A stretch of 64,000 nucleotides of DNA from Siphonobacter sp. SORGH_AS_0500. GTDB lineage: Bacteria > Bacteroidota > Bacteroidia > Cytophagales > Spirosomataceae. Below the pieces are notes generated by a model. The model was not told the origin of the DNA and ran no database searches. It worked only from the letters and a program-made list of their open reading frames with translations. The position numbers and the translations under genes are program-made. Location of the stretch: contig NZ_NHPP01000015.1 of the NCBI RefSeq assembly GCF_002838835.1, forward strand, positions 57,453 to 121,452, given 5' to 3'. Below are positions 28,198-38,334 of the stretch, in pieces (positions within the stretch are counted from its first letter, which is position 1; the number at the start of each line of letters is the position of its first letter).

Positions 28198-31100
28198 CTA
28201 TTTGGCCAGCACGTCAGCTACAAAGTCACCGTATACGATTTCTTTATTAGCAATCTGATCGCTAAGGGAAATACCCTTGTTAGCCAGAGCGTTTTTGAAA
28301 TCGGTTGGCATTACCTTCACAAACTGATCGGCGATGACGTCCCAGCTATCTAATACCGTTGCCGCTACTTTGGATTTGGTAGAAGTCAGGTGCTTATCTA
28401 CAAACATTCGTACGATGCTGTGATCTTCGCTGGATAATTTTTCCAGCGTAATCATCTCAGGGTTAACCTTCTCGGCGAAGTCTCCGTTTTTGTCCCAGAC
28501 ATAAGCTACTCCACCACTCATACCGGCACCAAAGTTCCGGCCTGTGTTACCCAGGATAATCACCAGACCACCCGTCATGTACTCACAACCGTGATCACCG
28601 ATTCCTTCAACCACAACTTTCGCACCAGAGTTACGAACGCAGAACCGTTCACCAGCCATTCCGCGAATGTAGGCTTCACCCGAAGTAGCTCCGTAGAAGC
28701 AAACGTTACCCACAATACTGTTTTGCGAAGGAATGAAATCGGGACGGATGTTACGGTCGGGGTAAATGATCAGCTCCGTTCCGCAAAGGCCTTTTCCTAC
28801 GTAGTCATTGGCGTCACCTTCGAGTTCCAGTTTCATCCCGTTTGTACCGAAAGCTCCGAAGCTTTGTCCGGCTGTACCACGGAATTTGTAGTGGATCGTG
28901 CCCGCAGGTAATCCTTTGGCTTTGTATTTTTTCGTAATCTCGTTCGAGAGCATGGTGCCCACGGTACGGTTTACGTTGATGATGCTGAATTCACCCGTTA
29001 CTTTTTCCTGATTGTCAAGAGCGGCTTTCGCTGCTTCGATCATCGCCCAGTCGAGCTGAACGTCCAGGCCGTGATCCTGCTCTTCTACTTTCACCATCGG
29101 CTCGGTATCGTACATCGGATCGCGGTAAAGGATGGACTTGAGGTTAACCGTTTTGGCTTTCCAGCTCTGAACGCCTTCCCGCATCTTCAGTCGCTCTACG
29201 TGACCTACCATTTCAGGAATCGTGCGGAAACCAAGCTTACGCATGTATTCACGAACTTCAGTCGCCAGGAAGCGGAACAGATTTACCACGTGATCGGCAT
29301 CTCCCGTAAATAAGGCACGGAGTTCAGGGTTTTGCGTAGCCACCCCAACCGGACAGGTATTCAGGTGACATTTACGCATCATGATGCAACCCATCGTTAC
29401 CAGAGCAGCCGTGGCTACACCGAATTCTTCGGCACCTAACAGAGCGGCGATGGCAATGTCTCGCCCCGTCTTTAACTGACCATCCGTCTGAATCGTTACG
29501 CGACCACGCAGGCGGTTCCGAACCAGCGTTTGGTGAGTTTCAGCCAAACCAAGCTCCCAGGGCAGACCTGCGTGACGGATGGATGACAGGGGAGAAGCTC
29601 CCGTACCTCCATCGTGTCCGGCGATCAGGATGTGATCGGCGTGAGCCTTGGCTACACCCGTAGCTACGGTACCTACACCGGCTTCAGAAACCAGTTTCAC
29701 CGAGATACGAGCCTGACGGTTGGCATTTTTCAGGTCAAAAATGAGTTGAGCTAAATCTTCAATGGAGTAAATGTCGTGGTGAGGAGGAGGCGAAATCAGA
29801 CCTACGCCGGGCGTAGAGTGACGCGTCTTACCAATCCAGGCATCTACCTTATGACCAGGTAACTGTCCACCTTCACCAGGTTTCGCTCCCTGAGCCATTT
29901 TAATCTGTAATTCTTTGGCGTTCGTCAGGTATTCCATTGTTACTCCAAAACGGCCAGAAGCTACCTGCTTGATGGCAGAGTTCATCGAATCACCGTTTTC
30001 GAATACCGTATAAAAACGTTTCGGATCTTCACCGCCCTCACCCGTGTTGGACTTACCGCCAATCCGGTTCATCGCAATTGCCAGGGTAGAGTGAGCTTCC
30101 CATGAAATGGAACCGAAGGACATCGCACCCGAAGCAAAACGAGTCATGATGCTTTCAATCGGCTCTACTTCTTCGTCTTTCAGCCATTCCGATTGGGGCA
30201 GTAATTTCAGATCAAGCAGACCGCGTAACGTAGCCGTTTTCTGCGTTTGATCGTCAATGGCTTTGGTATATTTCTTGAATAACTCGAAATCGTTCTTTTT
30301 CGTCGACTGTTGCAGAGCGTGAACGGTTTCGGGGTTAAACAAGTGGAATTCACCGCGGTGTTTCCACTGGTAGAAACCACCTACTTCCAGGCGAGGATTA
30401 CCCACGTGAACTTCGGGGAAAGCCTGGTGGTGACGAATCAATACTTCCGTCTGGATACCTTCAATGTTCAGTCCGCCAATGCGGGTAACGGTGCCGGTGA
30501 AATATTCATCCACCACTTCTTTAGAGATACCCAGTGCTTCGAAAATCTGAGCACCCTGGTAACTCTGAAGCGTTGAGATTCCCATTTTAGAGAAAATCTT
30601 CAGCAATTCTCCATTAACCGCCTTCGTGTAATTGGCACAGAGCTTATCGAAATCGTAAGGAACCGACACGAGATTTTTGTCCCGCATGTTCGAGATGGTT
30701 TCGAAAGCGATGTAAGGGTTCACAGCCGCCGCACCAAAACCAATCAGCGTAGCAAAGTGATGCGTTTCCCATACGTCTCCAGCCTCAACAATCAGACCGA
30801 CTTTTGCCCGTAATCCCTTGCGAATCAGGTGCTGATGCACGGCTGAAGTAGCGAGTAAGGATGGAATTGGAGCGTGGTTGGAATCGACGCCACGGTCAGA
30901 CAGCGTAATGATCTGGTAGTCATCATTAACTGCGTATTCCACGTCTTCACAAATGCGTTTCAGGGCTTTTTTCAGAGCACCTTCGCCGCCATTGGCCCGG
31001 AAGGTGATGTAAACCGTTTTGTTCGTGAAGTGACGGGTATCAATGTTCCGAATCTTTTCGAGTTCGGTATTATCCAGTACTGGCTGACGCAATTCCAGCA

Positions 31101-32802
31101 CTTTGCAGTGTTCGGGAGATTCCGTCAGAATATTACCGTAACCACCTACATAACTCATCAGCGACATAATGGTACGTTCGCGGATGGGGTCAATGGGAGG
31201 GTTGGTTACCTGAGCAAACAATTGCTTGAAGTAATGGCTCAGGTGCTGGCTTTGATCCGAAAGGATGGCCAGAGGCGTATCCACACCCATCGAACCGAGG
31301 GCTTCCTTACCCGTCTCTACCATCTGAGTCAGAATGATCCGAACGTCTTCCGTCGTCATTCCGAATACCTGTTGCTTGGTAACCAGATCTTTATCGTAAG
31401 GGGTATTCCACTCCGTTTTAGGTTCGGGCAGATCGTTCAACGTGATTTTGTACTTGTTCAGCCACTTCTGGTAAGGCTGAGACGCACAAATTTCTGATTT
31501 CAGTTCTTCGTCAGGAATGATGCGACCCTGCTCCATGTCCACTACGAACATACGACCGGGTTGCAGACGGCCTTTCGAAACTACTTTTGACTGATCAATG
31601 TCCAGAACCCCGGCTTCCGAAGAAAGGATAACGGTATCGTCATCCAACACCCAGAAACGGCTCGGACGCAGACCGTTACGATCCAGCGTAGCACCGATGA
31701 TTTTACCGTCCGTGAACGAGATCGAAGCTGGCCCATCCCAGGGCTCCATCAGAGCTGCGTGGTATTCGTAGAATGCTTTGCGTTGCTCGTCCATTTCGGT
31801 ATTGCCGTCCCATGCTTCGGGAATCAGCATCATCATTACGTGAGGTAATGAACGACCCGCGAGGTAAAGTAACTCAATAGCATTATCCAGGTTCGCTGAA
31901 TCCGACTGCCCGGCAGGACAGAGGGCTTCGCGAATGATTTTCAGTTCTTCATCCGAAAAAGCGTCTGACTTGAACAGGGCTGAAGTTGCCTTGAACCAGC
32001 TTACGTTCCCTTTTACGGTGTTAATCTCGCCGTTGTGAGCGATAAAACGGAAGGGCTGAGCCAACTTCCATTCAGGGAATGTATTGGTAGAGAAACGGCT
32101 GTGAACGATAGCAAATGCTGACGTTACCGATTCGTTCTGTAAATCCAGGAAATAAGGCAGGGTTTGCATCGTCGTGAGCATACCCTTGTAAATGATCGTG
32201 CGGCTGGAAAGTGACGAGAAATAAAACTTCTCGTTAACGCCACGCACGGCTTCGTTAACCACGCGGGTAACTAACTGACGGAATACGTACAGTTTTCGCT
32301 CGAAGTCCAGTTCACCCGTAAGGTGGGCGGGCTTACGAATGAATAACTGCTCCATCTGAGGCTCGGAGTCCCCCGAATCGGCACCCTGAATGTCCGTGTT
32401 ATTCACGGGAACAATGCGGTAACCTAAAATCTCAAGCCCTAACTCAAGAGCCTGACGGTGAATAACTTCCTTGCACTCTTTGCGTACAGCGTCATCTTTC
32501 GGGAAGAAGGTCATCCCAACGCCATAATCGCCGGAAGCGGGAAGACTGATGCCTTCTTTGGCACATACTTTCAGAAAGAACTCGTGAGGAATCTGTAACA
32601 GGATACCCGCTCCGTCACCGGAGTTTGGATCACAGCCGCAGGCACCCCGGTGATCCATGCGTTCCAGAATCTGGATGGCATCGCGAACCGTGCGGTGCGA
32701 TTTACGGCCTTTCATATTGGCAATAAAGCCAATGCCACAGGCATCGTGCTCAAATTCAGGGCGATAGAGGCCCAGAGGTTGCTGGTTAGGCTGGTTTGAC
32801 AT
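28198..32802 (-). CDS. gltB: glutamate synthase large subunit GltB
   Basis: A 1534-residue alpha subunit, the normal length. The glutaminase domain starts at Cys22 (EHDACGIGFIAN), which becomes the N-terminal nucleophile after propeptide removal. The FMN/2-oxoglutarate barrel follows (GAMSFGSISWEAHSTLA, NTGEGGEDPKRF, GHDGGTGASPLSS). The 3Fe-4S cluster is in CHLNTCPVG, and a C-terminal GXGXG beta-helix domain ends the protein (GAGMSGGVAYVWD). It is the central ammonia-assimilation enzyme together with GltD. Confidence 0.97.
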   Translation of the reverse strand: MSNQPNQQPLGLYRPEFEHDACGIGFIANMKGRKSHRTVRDAIQILERMDHRGACGCDPNSGDGAGILLQIPHEFFLKVCAKEGISLPASGDYGVGMTFFPKDDAVRKECKEVIHRQALELGLEILGYRIVPVNNTDIQGADSGDSEPQMEQLFIRKPAHLTGELDFERKLYVFRQLVTRVVNEAVRGVNEKFYFSSLSSRTIIYKGMLTTMQTLPYFLDLQNESVTSAFAIVHSRFSTNTFPEWKLAQPFRFIAHNGEINTVKGNVSWFKATSALFKSDAFSDEELKIIREALCPAGQSDSANLDNAIELLYLAGRSLPHVMMMLIPEAWDGNTEMDEQRKAFYEYHAALMEPWDGPASISFTDGKIIGATLDRNGLRPSRFWVLDDDTVILSSEAGVLDIDQSKVVSKGRLQPGRMFVVDMEQGRIIPDEELKSEICASQPYQKWLNKYKITLNDLPEPKTEWNTPYDKDLVTKQQVFGMTTEDVRIILTQMVETGKEALGSMGVDTPLAILSDQSQHLSHYFKQLFAQVTNPPIDPIRERTIMSLMSYVGGYGNILTESPEHCKVLELRQPVLDNTELEKIRNIDTRHFTNKTVYITFRANGGEGALKKALKRICEDVEYAVNDDYQIITLSDRGVDSNHAPIPSLLATSAVHQHLIRKGLRAKVGLIVEAGDVWETHHFATLIGFGAAAVNPYIAFETISNMRDKNLVSVPYDFDKLCANYTKAVNGELLKIFSKMGISTLQSYQGAQIFEALGISKEVVDEYFTGTVTRIGGLNIEGIQTEVLIRHHQAFPEVHVGNPRLEVGGFYQWKHRGEFHLFNPETVHALQQSTKKNDFELFKKYTKAIDDQTQKTATLRGLLDLKLLPQSEWLKDEEVEPIESIMTRFASGAMSFGSISWEAHSTLAIAMNRIGGKSNTGEGGEDPKRFYTVFENGDSMNSAIKQVASGRFGVTMEYLTNAKELQIKMAQGAKPGEGGQLPGHKVDAWIGKTRHSTPGVGLISPPPHHDIYSIEDLAQLIFDLKNANRQARISVKLVSEAGVGTVATGVAKAHADHILIAGHDGGTGASPLSSIRHAGLPWELGLAETHQTLVRNRLRGRVTIQTDGQLKTGRDIAIAALLGAEEFGVATAALVTMGCIMMRKCHLNTCPVGVATQNPELRALFTGDADHVVNLFRFLATEVREYMRKLGFRTIPEMVGHVERLKMREGVQSWKAKTVNLKSILYRDPMYDTEPMVKVEEQDHGLDVQLDWAMIEAAKAALDNQEKVTGEFSIINVNRTVGTMLSNEITKKYKAKGLPAGTIHYKFRGTAGQSFGAFGTNGMKLELEGDANDYVGKGLCGTELIIYPDRNIRPDFIPSQNSIVGNVCFYGATSGEAYIRGMAGERFCVRNSGAKVVVEGIGDHGCEYMTGGLVIILGNTGRNFGAGMSGGVAYVWDKNGDFAEKVNPEMITLEKLSSEDHSIVRMFVDKHLTSTKSKVAATVLDSWDVIADQFVKVMPTDFKNALANKGISLSDQIANKEIVYGDFVADVLAK

Positions 32803-33567
32803 ATCCCTAACGGTTTGCTCGGTAAAAATTCAAAAATCGGTAATGCAATAAGGAAAAAAGGTTCAGAAGAAAATCTGTGTAAATAAGAATAAGTACCACA
32901 GATATTAAACTGGTCTGCTAAGATAGTGCAAAAAATAATTGGTAAAAAATAGTGTTAGCCATATAAAATTTGGATTTTTTCTGAAGTGCAGAAATAATGA
33001 AATTTTCAGTTAGGATTATCATATTATTAACAAAACACTAAAATCGTTAAAAATTTGATAATTACATTTACAGGTTTTCAATTTGAAGAATTAATTATTG
33101 AAAAATTGAAAATACTGATTTAGAGGTTTCGGATTTAATAGAAATTAAAATAAAACTGGTGAAATCTCCGATTTAATGTTTCATTAAGCTTATAAGTAAG
33201 TTTTTTGTAAAAAAATCTATCTTTTCTGTATAAAATCTCTTGCTGTACCTAACAAAAAGTGGGCAAATGAGTTCAAATCTGAAATTTTAGTGGATTTCGC
33301 ACACGAAAAGACACGACCAAACAGGCCGTGTCTTTTTCATAAAATAATACTTGGGAAGCCGAATGCTTTTAAAGATGATCTTCTCTATACTTCGCTTTCG
33401 AGTGATCTGAAGCTGAAAAGTAGATGGCCTGCTAGCTTTATAGGAAATCAGACCGACTTCCCAGGAACCCACGCTCAGCTCTAATTTTTCCCTTTTTAGA
33501 AACAGCTAACGTTACCTCTGATTGGAAGAGATATGGGTTAGTCTTTGATTGTACTGAAATAGAAGGA
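32803..33567. other. AT-rich intergenic region upstream of gltB
   Basis: About 765 bp with no convincing gene. It contains the presumed gltB control region, an inverted repeat with perfect 10-bp arms TTTTCAATTT / AAATTGAAAA (33075-33112), and a terminator-like hairpin at 33306-33336. No clear TAnnTTTG box for gltB was found at the expected place. Confidence 0.5.
33306..33336 (+). terminator. terminator-like hairpin
   Basis: A perfect 10-bp stem AAAAGACACG with an 11-nt loop and T-run on the plus strand. No adjacent gene clearly uses it; it may end a lost gene. Confidence 0.65.
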
Positions 33568-34542
33568 TTAAAAAATCTGATGATCGTTGCTGACCGGGTG
33601 AATTCCGATTTCATACGTTTTCCCTTCTTCTGCCAGAATGGATGCAGGAAAGACTTCCTGAGCATCCAGCAAAATTTGGGTAACGTCCCGGTAGCGGGAA
33701 GAAAAATGTCCTAATAATAACTGCCCCGCCTGAGCATCTTTGGCTACCTGAGCCGCCTGTCCCGCCGTTGAATGGTTCGTTCGCAAGGCCCGTTCATGCA
33801 GGTCGTTCGCAAAGGTGGCTTCGTGGTATAATACATCTACGTTTTTAACAACTTCGGCTAAATCGGGCAGGTATAAAGTGTCCGAGCAAAAAGCATAACT
33901 CCGCAACGGTGGCGGCGGTGTAGTCAGGGCCTCGAAACTGTATTTGAGATTCCCATTCGCATCATAAACGTCTTTCCCTGACTTAAGCTGTATAAGCTCT
34001 TCCGGCAGGGCTTTTTCTGGAACCAGGCCTTTGATGAGATTTCGTTTCTTGGGTTTTTCCCTGAAAATAAAACCGGTACACGGAATGCGATGCTTCAGCG
34101 GAACCGTCTCGACTGTTAGGTGTTCATTCTCGAAAATATGTTCCTGCTGATGCGGATTCGTGGTGTGAAATTCAAGGGGATAGGTAAGCCGGGTATCGGA
34201 ATATTTGAAATGGGTAGTAATAATATCGTCCAGCCCATGGGGACCGTAAATAGCCAGTGGCTCCTGCCGTTGGGCCAAACTCATGCTGGTTAATAACCCA
34301 AATAAACCAAAGTAATGATCGCCGTGTAAATGCGAAATAAAGATATTATACAGCCGACTTAGCCGCATTTTATGCCGAAGTAACTGCAACTGTGTACCTT
34401 CTCCACAATCCACCAGAAAATGCTCGCTTTCGTACGTAATCCACTGGGCTGTTGGGTTTCGGTGAAGCGTTGGTGTGGCAGAACCTGTTCCTAATATCGT
34501 GACCTGAAATTGCAAAGCGTCTTCCTTTCGTTTATGTTGCAA
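33568..34542 (-). CDS. rnz: ribonuclease Z
   Basis: A 324-residue metallo-beta-lactamase-fold tRNA 3' endonuclease. The zinc motif HLHGDH has His71, His73, Asp75 and His76. Further family segments are the opening VTILGTGSATPTLHRNP, LVDCGEGTQLQLLRHK, LYHEATFANDL, NHSTAGQAA and LLGHFSSRY. It removes 3' trailers of tRNA precursors. The eleven residues before the usual start of the fold may indicate a slightly over-extended start. The gene follows the STAS gene on the same strand. Confidence 0.95.
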   Translation of the reverse strand: MQHKRKEDALQFQVTILGTGSATPTLHRNPTAQWITYESEHFLVDCGEGTQLQLLRHKMRLSRLYNIFISHLHGDHYFGLFGLLTSMSLAQRQEPLAIYGPHGLDDIITTHFKYSDTRLTYPLEFHTTNPHQQEHIFENEHLTVETVPLKHRIPCTGFIFREKPKKRNLIKGLVPEKALPEELIQLKSGKDVYDANGNLKYSFEALTTPPPPLRSYAFCSDTLYLPDLAEVVKNVDVLYHEATFANDLHERALRTNHSTAGQAAQVAKDAQAGQLLLGHFSSRYRDVTQILLDAQEVFPASILAEEGKTYEIGIHPVSNDHQIF

Positions 34543-34573
34543 AAGGCAAGAAAAGAATTATTCCTGAATCAAA

Positions 34574-34597
34574 AAAGCCGACCCTGCGGTCGGCTTT
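34574..34597 (-). terminator. terminator after the STAS gene
   Basis: A perfect 10-bp stem AAAGCCGACC with loop CTGC, 4 bp past the STAS stop and 32 bp before the rnz start. Confidence 0.75.
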
Positions 34598-34600
34598 CCC

Positions 34601-35041
34601 TTAATATTCTTCGTCCTTGCTGCTGGAACTGCCTTCTTCATCGGCACTTCCGCCGTAATCGTATTCATCGTCTTCTTCTTCGCGAAATTCGCCTTCCAGC
34701 TCATTCATGAAGACGGCATCAACGGCTTCTTCAACGGTTGGCAGAATCGTCAGATCGCGGATTTTGGCCCCGTCCAGTTCTTCCGTAAGCTCATCGTCTT
34801 TGGTGACCAGAACAAACAAACCACCATCCCGTAAGCACAGTTCGTTGGCTTTACGAAGTACAGAAAATCCGTCCTGTTCAATGTTTTGAACCTGAGCTAA
34901 ATCGATAACAATGTTAGTATATCCTTCTTTCCAGAGTGAAGCAACGCTTTTGGAAAGAGCCTGAGAAGCTTCGGTATCAATCGTCGCCTGTGGGATGTCA
35001 ATTAATACGTACTGCTGATTTTTTTCAATTTTTAAATCCAT
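34601..35041 (-). CDS. STAS-domain protein (anti-sigma-factor antagonist-like)
   Basis: A 146-residue protein. Residues 1-110 form a STAS fold (YVLIDIPQATIDTEASQAL, TNIVIDLAQVQNIEQDGFSVL). The site of the regulatory Ser in SpoIIAA-like proteins reads EQDGFSVL, with Ser close to the expected position. A strongly acidic tail of about 30 residues follows (EEEDDEYDYGG and a Ser4 run), not part of the fold. No anti-sigma kinase is adjacent, so the partner is unknown. Confidence 0.85.
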   Translation of the reverse strand: MDLKIEKNQQYVLIDIPQATIDTEASQALSKSVASLWKEGYTNIVIDLAQVQNIEQDGFSVLRKANELCLRDGGLFVLVTKDDELTEELDGAKIRDLTILPTVEEAVDAVFMNELEGEFREEEDDEYDYGGSADEEGSSSSKDEEY

Positions 35042-35106
35042 CGTTCTTTATATAGTTTTTAGTTGATGGTTGTCAGGTTAATAATGCTATAAAATCTTAT
35101 TTGTAG

Positions 35107-35136
35107 AAACAACAAACAACAAACAACAAACAACAA
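35107..35136. repeat. heptanucleotide tandem repeat (AACAAAC)n
   Basis: About four and a half copies of the 7-bp unit AACAAAC, ending 1 bp before the purC stop codon and lying upstream of the STAS gene on the same strand. The copy number may vary. Confidence 0.85.
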
Positions 35137-36078
35137 TTATGCTCTTGAAGCTAATAACTGGTTCACATTCATTTCAATACGGGCCAGTGGATTTGGATCG
35201 GGCGTAGGCGTGAACGTTTCACCCGCTACTTTTTCAAATAACTCAATATAACGTTGAGAAATCTGATTAATCCACTCTTCAGACATTTCAGGAACGCTTT
35301 GGCCTTCCTGTCCCTGAAATCCATTGGCAATGAGCCATTCGCGAACAAATTCCTTGGAAAGTTGTCGCTGAGCTTCACCCGCGGCCTGCCGCTCCGCATA
35401 ACCTTCGGCGTAAAAGTAACGGCTGGAGTCGGGTGTATGAATTTCGTCAATCAGGTAAATCTCCGTACCACGCTTGCCAAATTCGTATTTGGTATCCACC
35501 AAAATCAGCCCCTGGTCGGCGGCCATTTGCGTGCCGCGTTCAAATAAAGCCAGCGTATACTGCTCCAGTTGCGTATATTCCTCTTCGGAAATTAAGCCTT
35601 TGCTCAGAATGTCTTCCCGCGAGATGTCTTCATCATGACCTTCGTGAGCCTTTGTGGTTGGGGTAATAATCGGCTGGGGAAGGCGATCATTTTCTTTTAG
35701 CCCTTCGGGCAAAGTAACGCCGCACAGCACCCGCTTGCCGGAACGATAGGTACGCCAGGCGTGTCCGGCTAAATAACCGCGAACTACCATTTCAACGGGA
35801 TACGCTTCGCAACGCCAGCCGAAACTAGCGTTCGGATCGGGGACTTCCAGTAACCAGTTCGGAACGATATCCGCCGTAGCTCGCAGGAAATGAGCCGCTA
35901 ACTGATTCAACACCTGTCCTTTATAAGGAATGGGGTGGGGAAGAATTACGTCAAAGGCCGAGATCCGGTCGGAGGCGATGGCCAGTAAGTAATCTTCGAA
36001 AAAATATACGTCACGAACCTTGCCATGATACAGGCCGGTCTGACCGGGAAATTGGAAATCAGTACGGGAGATAGGCAT
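35137..36078 (-). CDS. purC: phosphoribosylaminoimidazole-succinocarboxamide synthase PurC
   Basis: A 313-residue SAICAR synthetase of the longer bacterial type. Family motifs are visible: [48 protein letters not shown], the [12 protein letters not shown]g/ATP region and [13 protein letters not shown]. It joins aspartate to CAIR in purine synthesis. It stands alone ahead of the STAS gene; a TAATTTTG box on the minus strand at 36111-36104 is a possible promoter element. Confidence 0.96.
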   Translation of the reverse strand: MPISRTDFQFPGQTGLYHGKVRDVYFFEDYLLAIASDRISAFDVILPHPIPYKGQVLNQLAAHFLRATADIVPNWLLEVPDPNASFGWRCEAYPVEMVVRGYLAGHAWRTYRSGKRVLCGVTLPEGLKENDRLPQPIITPTTKAHEGHDEDISREDILSKGLISEEEYTQLEQYTLALFERGTQMAADQGLILVDTKYEFGKRGTEIYLIDEIHTPDSSRYFYAEGYAERQAAGEAQRQLSKEFVREWLIANGFQGQEGQSVPEMSEEWINQISQRYIELFEKVAGETFTPTPDPNPLARIEMNVNQLLASRA

Positions 36079-36192
36079 GAACCTGAAAATAAGTTACAAG
36101 CTGCAAAATTAACCAGCGGAGCGTCAAATGCCAACTTTAGCAAGGAAACAGCCATAATCCTGATTGATGAATGTTTGGAAAAAAGAAAGCGG

Positions 36193-36870
36193 TTACCATT
36201 TCTCCTTGGTTTCCATCGTGTTCTCGGGTTTATGCGGATGCTGCTGGATGTACTGGATTTCCTGATTTCGGGAAGCCTCCAGCAATCGTGTCGCCTGTTC
36301 TTCCGTGAGGTTATACTGCGTCAGGGATTTTAAAATCTGTTCCTTTCGGGTAGAAACCTTTACCTCTGCCGATTGAGTGGGTGGAGGTGTCATCTCGGAA
36401 GATTTCGGAGTTTCTGGCGGCGGACTCCCTTGCGGTGGAGTGAGATGTTTCCTTCGAACCAACTCATAATTAAACCGGGCCTGGTCGTTGTCTGGATTAC
36501 GAACCATCGCTTCCTGAAACTGAGCTTCGGCCTGGAGGGTATCGCCGGAAAAGCATAACAAAACGCCCAACTGATTCAAAGCTGTCGATGCAATGCCCGC
36601 ATTCGAAACGCGAGCCAGCCGGCGGTATTGGCTGATAGCCAAAGCCGTGTCTTTTTTAGCAAAAGCCGCATGAGCCAGATTCAAGATGACATCCGGTTCG
36701 GGAACAAGCTGTGTGCGTTCCAGATACTCGTAATACGCCAGAGCCTGGTCGTAATCTTTTTGACGATAGGCATTTTCAGCAATGGTTTTGGCTTGGTTTC
36801 GCTGGATGATTTGGTTGGGCCAGCCCAGGGTTGTCAGCCAGATGGCAATTTTCAGCCAGAATATATTCAT
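36193..36870 (-). CDS. TPR protein, BatC-like
   Basis: A 225-residue protein with an N-terminal hydrophobic segment (MNIFWLKIAIWLTTLGW) acting as signal or anchor. Three or so tetratricopeptide repeats follow (AENAYRQKDYDQALAYYEYL, AISQYRRLARVSNAGIAS, AEAQFQEAMVRNPDNDQARFNYELV), then a Pro-rich linker and a helical tail. In Bacteroidota the Bat cluster pairs a VWA membrane protein with such a TPR protein at the envelope; here it starts 12 bp after the VWA gene. Confidence 0.85.
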   Translation of the reverse strand: MNIFWLKIAIWLTTLGWPNQIIQRNQAKTIAENAYRQKDYDQALAYYEYLERTQLVPEPDVILNLAHAAFAKKDTALAISQYRRLARVSNAGIASTALNQLGVLLCFSGDTLQAEAQFQEAMVRNPDNDQARFNYELVRRKHLTPPQGSPPPETPKSSEMTPPPTQSAEVKVSTRKEQILKSLTQYNLTEEQATRLLEASRNQEIQYIQQHPHKPENTMETKEKW

Positions 36871-36882
36871 AACTCGCAGTTC

Positions 36883-37866
36883 TTATAGTCGGAACGTTCG
36901 AACGGTAATCATAATATCGAAGCTCAGCAAAATTAAGGCCAGAATTACGAAATAATAGTAACGGTTGGAGGTAATAGACACCTTTCGCTGGTCAATGAGT
37001 CGCCCGGCAATTTGCTGAATGCTTTGACTCAATTGTGGAAAATCATTTCGAACCGAAGTGATTTCGAAGTAAGAACCCCCCGCTTCGCTCGCGATTTTTT
37101 CCAGTGATTCGGACTGCAACATTGTTCGCACAAAATTGCCGTCCTCGTCTTTAACGTAACTTCCGTTGGATGGGATTCGGCTGCCTTCCCGAGTGCCTAC
37201 GCCCAGGCAAAGCAAATGAATGCCTTGCCGACGAATGGCCCGGAGCGTTTTAGTATTGACGCTGCTAAAATCTTCGCCGTCGCTAATGAGCAGGATTACT
37301 TTGGAAGCATTGGATCTCGTATCCGTTGATTGCTTGTCCAGAGCCATTTCCAAAGCGGGCTGAAAAGCCGTTCCCTGATCGGTGAGCATTTGAGTATTGA
37401 GCGATTCAATGAAAATGGTCAGAGCATTCCGGTCGAAGGTAAGTGGACATTGCAGGTACGTTCCCGACGAAAAAACAATCATCCCAAAGCGGTCGCTTGG
37501 ATAGGTATTGATGAGCCGATTCAGTTCAAACTTGATGCGTTGCAGTCGGGAGGGCTGTACATCCGTGGCATCCATACTGCGAGAAACGTCTACGACCAGA
37601 AAAATATCTTTACCTACAGCCTGGAGTTCGCGTTCGGGATCACCGAAGGAAGGTTCCAGCAAACCGATGATGAGAGCACCCATGGCGGTAGAACGTAGGA
37701 AAAATTTCAGGGCAGCAGAGCGGGCAGAGGTTTTTAATTGATAAGCATACCAAAAAGTTCTACCTAAATAAATGAGGTAAAAAATGACAAATAAGGCAAT
37801 GAAAATCAGCTCAGTCCGGCTCCAATCGCGGTTAAAAATCATAGGGTGGCAGGCAGTGAAAAACAC
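36883..37866 (-). CDS. VWA-domain membrane protein, BatA/BatB-like
   Basis: A 327-residue protein with two N-terminal transmembrane helices, a periplasmic or cytoplasmic von Willebrand A domain and a C-terminal helix (YFVILALILLSFDIMI). The MIDAS metal motif DVSRSMD is intact and followed by QRIKFELNRLI; a second MIDAS element is DQGTAFQPAL. Bat proteins contribute to stress resistance in Bacteroides, with a MoxR ATPase and further Bat genes, but none of those is next to it here; the tRNA cluster is upstream. It forms an operon with the TPR gene. Confidence 0.88.
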   Translation of the reverse strand: MFFTACHPMIFNRDWSRTELIFIALFVIFYLIYLGRTFWYAYQLKTSARSAALKFFLRSTAMGALIIGLLEPSFGDPERELQAVGKDIFLVVDVSRSMDATDVQPSRLQRIKFELNRLINTYPSDRFGMIVFSSGTYLQCPLTFDRNALTIFIESLNTQMLTDQGTAFQPALEMALDKQSTDTRSNASKVILLISDGEDFSSVNTKTLRAIRRQGIHLLCLGVGTREGSRIPSNGSYVKDEDGNFVRTMLQSESLEKIASEAGGSYFEITSVRNDFPQLSQSIQQIAGRLIDQRKVSITSNRYYYFVILALILLSFDIMITVRTFRL

Positions 37867-37893
37867 AAAAGACGGATTTTTTTTAAGAAATAC

Positions 37894-37925
37894 TTGCGTT
37901 CGGCGATTTTATAACCCTATATTTG
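37894..37925 (+). promoter_or_regulatory. promoter of the tRNA cluster
   Basis: TTG (37894-37896), a 21-bp spacer and TATATTTG (37918-37925) give a near-consensus Bacteroidota promoter 17 bp before tRNA-Ser. Confidence 0.65.
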
Positions 37926-37942
37926 CAGACCGAAACGGAACA

Positions 37943-38031
<89 letters not shown>

Positions 38032-38066
38032 AGTCTCTCAAGTAAATTAGAGTACGTTTAGTTTTT

Positions 38067-38140
38067 CGGGGTGTAGCGTAGCCCGGTATCGCGTCTGCTT
38101 TGGGAGCAGAAGGCCGTCAGTTCGAATCTGGCCACCCCGA
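38067..38140 (+). tRNA. tRNA-Pro (TGG)
   Basis: Cloverleaf of 74 nt with acceptor CGGGGTG / CACCCCG, discriminator A, anticodon TGG in loop TTTGGGA and T-loop AGTTCGAATCT. It reads CCN codons. Confidence 0.95.
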
Positions 38141-38201
38141 CACATTGACCAGTACCAGTTCTCAGAAATACTGCGAACCATTGCTGAAACCGGCTGAGTC
38201 T

Positions 38202-38275
38202 GGTCCCATAGCTCAACCGGATAGAGCAACTGCCTTCTAAGCAGTAGGTTGCAGGTTCGAGTCCTGCTGGGATCA
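38202..38275 (+). tRNA. tRNA-Arg (TCT), probable prophage integration target
   Basis: Cloverleaf of 74 nt with acceptor GGTCCCA / TGGGATC (one G-T wobble), discriminator A, anticodon TCT in loop CTTCTAA and T-loop GGTTCGAGTCC. It reads AGA/AGG. A phage-type integrase begins about 120 bp downstream, so the 3' half is the likely attachment core. Confidence 0.95.
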
Positions 38276-38298
38276 CGAAGTGAAAAAAATACCCTCTG

Positions 38299-38330
38299 AA
38301 AGGGCTCCAAACGAAGGTTTGGAGCCCTTT
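38299..38330 (+). terminator. terminator after the tRNA cluster
   Basis: A perfect 14-bp stem AAAGGGCTCCAAAC with loop GAAG, 24 bp past tRNA-Arg. It lies on the prophage side of, or within, the junction. Confidence 0.85.
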
Positions 38331-38334
38331 CGTG

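Noticed and set aside
33287..33484. Opposite frames across the hairpin upstream of rnz
   Set aside because: Both are produced by the inverted repeat; neither resembles a protein.
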